A DNA stretch of 64,000 bases from Croceicoccus marinus (GTDB taxonomy: Bacteria; Pseudomonadota; Alphaproteobacteria; Sphingomonadales; Sphingomonadaceae), in NCBI RefSeq assembly GCF_001661675.2, contig NZ_CP019602.1, positions 1,141,501 to 1,205,500 of the forward strand. The letters run 5' to 3'. A program made the translations under genes and the position numbers. This document shows, piece after piece, positions 63,139-64,000 of the stretch (positions are counted from its first letter, which is position 1; every line of letters starts with the position of its first letter). The notes under the pieces were generated by a model. That model saw only the letters and a program-made list of their open reading frames with translations. It did no database searches and was not told the origin of the DNA.

Positions 63139-63189
63139 AGGGCGGCACCGGGCTGGAGATCAATGCATAATTGTCAGGGTTTATAATCG

Positions 63190-64000
63190 TCAGTCGACTG
63201 TCCAGACAGTGTTACCGCTACCAAGATCGGCAAGCGCGATTCCGCTTCCGCTGCGCGCCAGCGCCATGCCCGGATAGGCCAGCGATTCGATGCGCACGGT
63301 ACCGTCCTGCGGTCCCGCAATGCGGCGGAACATGTCTGCGCCTGCGCGCTGCGCGACTCCGATCGTCACCGATCCATCCGCTTGCGCGACAAGATGCCGG
63401 TCGCGCAGCAGGATCGGCGACAGCCGGATCGCGCCGCCCTGCTGCGGCCAGGCGCGGAACTGCGTATTGGGAAGCGGTGCGGAGCCGGCCATCAGCGTCT
63501 GACCCTGGTGCGCCAGGAAGACGCTCGCGCGGTCCGGCGCGGCATAGCGATCGGGAAGAGGGCCGTTGCCGACCGGAATTCCGAATTCCGGAACGCCGTT
63601 CGCATCGTAATACAGCCGCTGCACCCGCGTATGGCGGTCGGGATTGAACAGCGGATCGCCCTCGATCTCCTTGTAGTCGCGGCCGTGATAGACCAGCATG
63701 TCGTGGCCGTTCTCGTCCACGGTAAAGCTGTTGTGGCCGGGGCCATAGACGCTGGTCGCTACGCTGGTCTGGAACACCGGTTGCGGCGACTTGGTCCACG
63801 CGGCCGGGTCTATGATATTGGCATCGGCATCGGCGGTCAGCAGGCCCAGCACATAGCGGTCGTCCGTCGCGCTGGCCGAATAGGTCATGAACAGTCTGCC
63901 GTTGCGCTGCAGGATCGCCTGCGCCTCGTTCACCTTGAAGCCGCGGATTTCCCAGTCCAGCTCGGGCACCGAAAGCCGCGCGGGCGCTGCCGCCAGCGTC
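63190..64000 (-). CDS. Glycoside hydrolase family 43 protein, N-terminal end outside window
   Basis: The frame is open to the window end, so only the last 270 or so residues are seen. VNEAQAILQRNGRLFMTYSAS, YVLGLLTAD, YGPGHNSF (catalytic-site strand) and YHGRDYKEI match the second half of the GH43 propeller of the arabinofuranosidase-like branch. A C-terminal beta-trefoil-like part resembling an AbfB arabinose-binding domain follows (about the last 110 residues: RLSPILLRDRHLVAQADGSV, in part). It precedes the TonB receptor on the same strand. The third operator-like word is inside its last codons. Confidence 0.82.
   Translation of the reverse strand, partial: TLAAAPARLSVPELDWEIRGFKVNEAQAILQRNGRLFMTYSASATDDRYVLGLLTADADANIIDPAAWTKSPQPVFQTSVATSVYGPGHNSFTVDENGHDMLVYHGRDYKEIEGDPLFNPDRHTRVQRLYYDANGVPEFGIPVGNGPLPDRYAAPDRASVFLAHQGQTLMAGSAPLPNTQFRAWPQQGGAIRLSPILLRDRHLVAQADGSVTIGVAQRAGADMFRRIAGPQDGTVRIESLAYPGMALARSGSGIALADLGSGNTVWTVD
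63210..63224. promoter_or_regulatory. Operator-like 15-mer inside the 3' end of the GH43 gene (copy 3 of 3)
   Basis: The same TGTTACCGCTACCAA falls within the codons for Gly-Ser-Gly-Asn near the GH43 C-terminus. It lies 86 bp from copy 2, close to eight helical turns, a spacing that could allow looping by a tetrameric LacI-type repressor. Confidence 0.5.

Overview
The window reads as chromosomal DNA of a GC-rich alphaproteobacterium of the order Sphingomonadales, most likely Erythrobacteraceae or Sphingomonadaceae. The evidence is the split atp operon with two b-type subunits, an aroA-cmk-rpsA cluster beside a divergent FYDLN-acid protein, and sugar-uptake loci that combine TonB-dependent receptors with a flavin halogenase, SapC and a JmjC-like cupin. 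The assignment is inferred from gene content; no sequence search was possible.

Layout. 1-2676: F0 genes of ATP synthase (atpI-B-E-F'-F), closed by a terminator. 2691-9828: GrpB-like protein, glyoxalase II, rpsA, a SYLF lipoprotein, cmk, a small membrane protein and aroA on the minus strand, then the FYDLN protein on plus. 9999-10074: tRNA-Ala(GGC). 10248-25943: a carbohydrate utilisation locus with an esterase-like hydrolase, cupin, SapC, TonB receptor, halogenase, GH95, GH51, a beta-helix protein, a GH43 lipoprotein and a separate GH43-type C-terminal domain. 25985-38480: core genes (SulP transporter with carbonic anhydrase, a two-component system, EVE protein, LplT-like transporter, pgsA, trmD, rplS, DPP-IV peptidase, ilvE). 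38508-39739: topoisomerase IB and tRNA-Gln(TTG).

39723-47330 is a 7.6-kb integrative element inserted in the 3' end of tRNA-Gln. It has a 17-bp duplication of the tRNA end at its far boundary, a tyrosine integrase, arm-type repeats at both ends, an iteron-like repeat region, a predicted restriction-type nuclease with a membrane partner, a serine recombinase and several small phage-type genes. No capsid, portal or terminase gene is visible. It is the best candidate for an undescribed system here.

47331-57884 is an accessory stretch in decay. It holds a frameshifted MntP-like gene, DedA, a truncated CNNM-type gene, a stress-type glycine-zipper protein, an L,D-transpeptidase split by a complete IS21-family element (7-bp target duplication), an AI-2E-family permease and a short-chain dehydrogenase remnant.

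57885-64000 is a second sugar locus: a six-hairpin glycosidase, another TonB receptor and a GH43 enzyme cut by the window end. An identical 15-bp LacI-type operator-like word occurs here twice and once inside the start of the first TonB receptor gene. This suggests that both loci, probably for arabinose- and xylose-rich plant polysaccharide, share one regulator.
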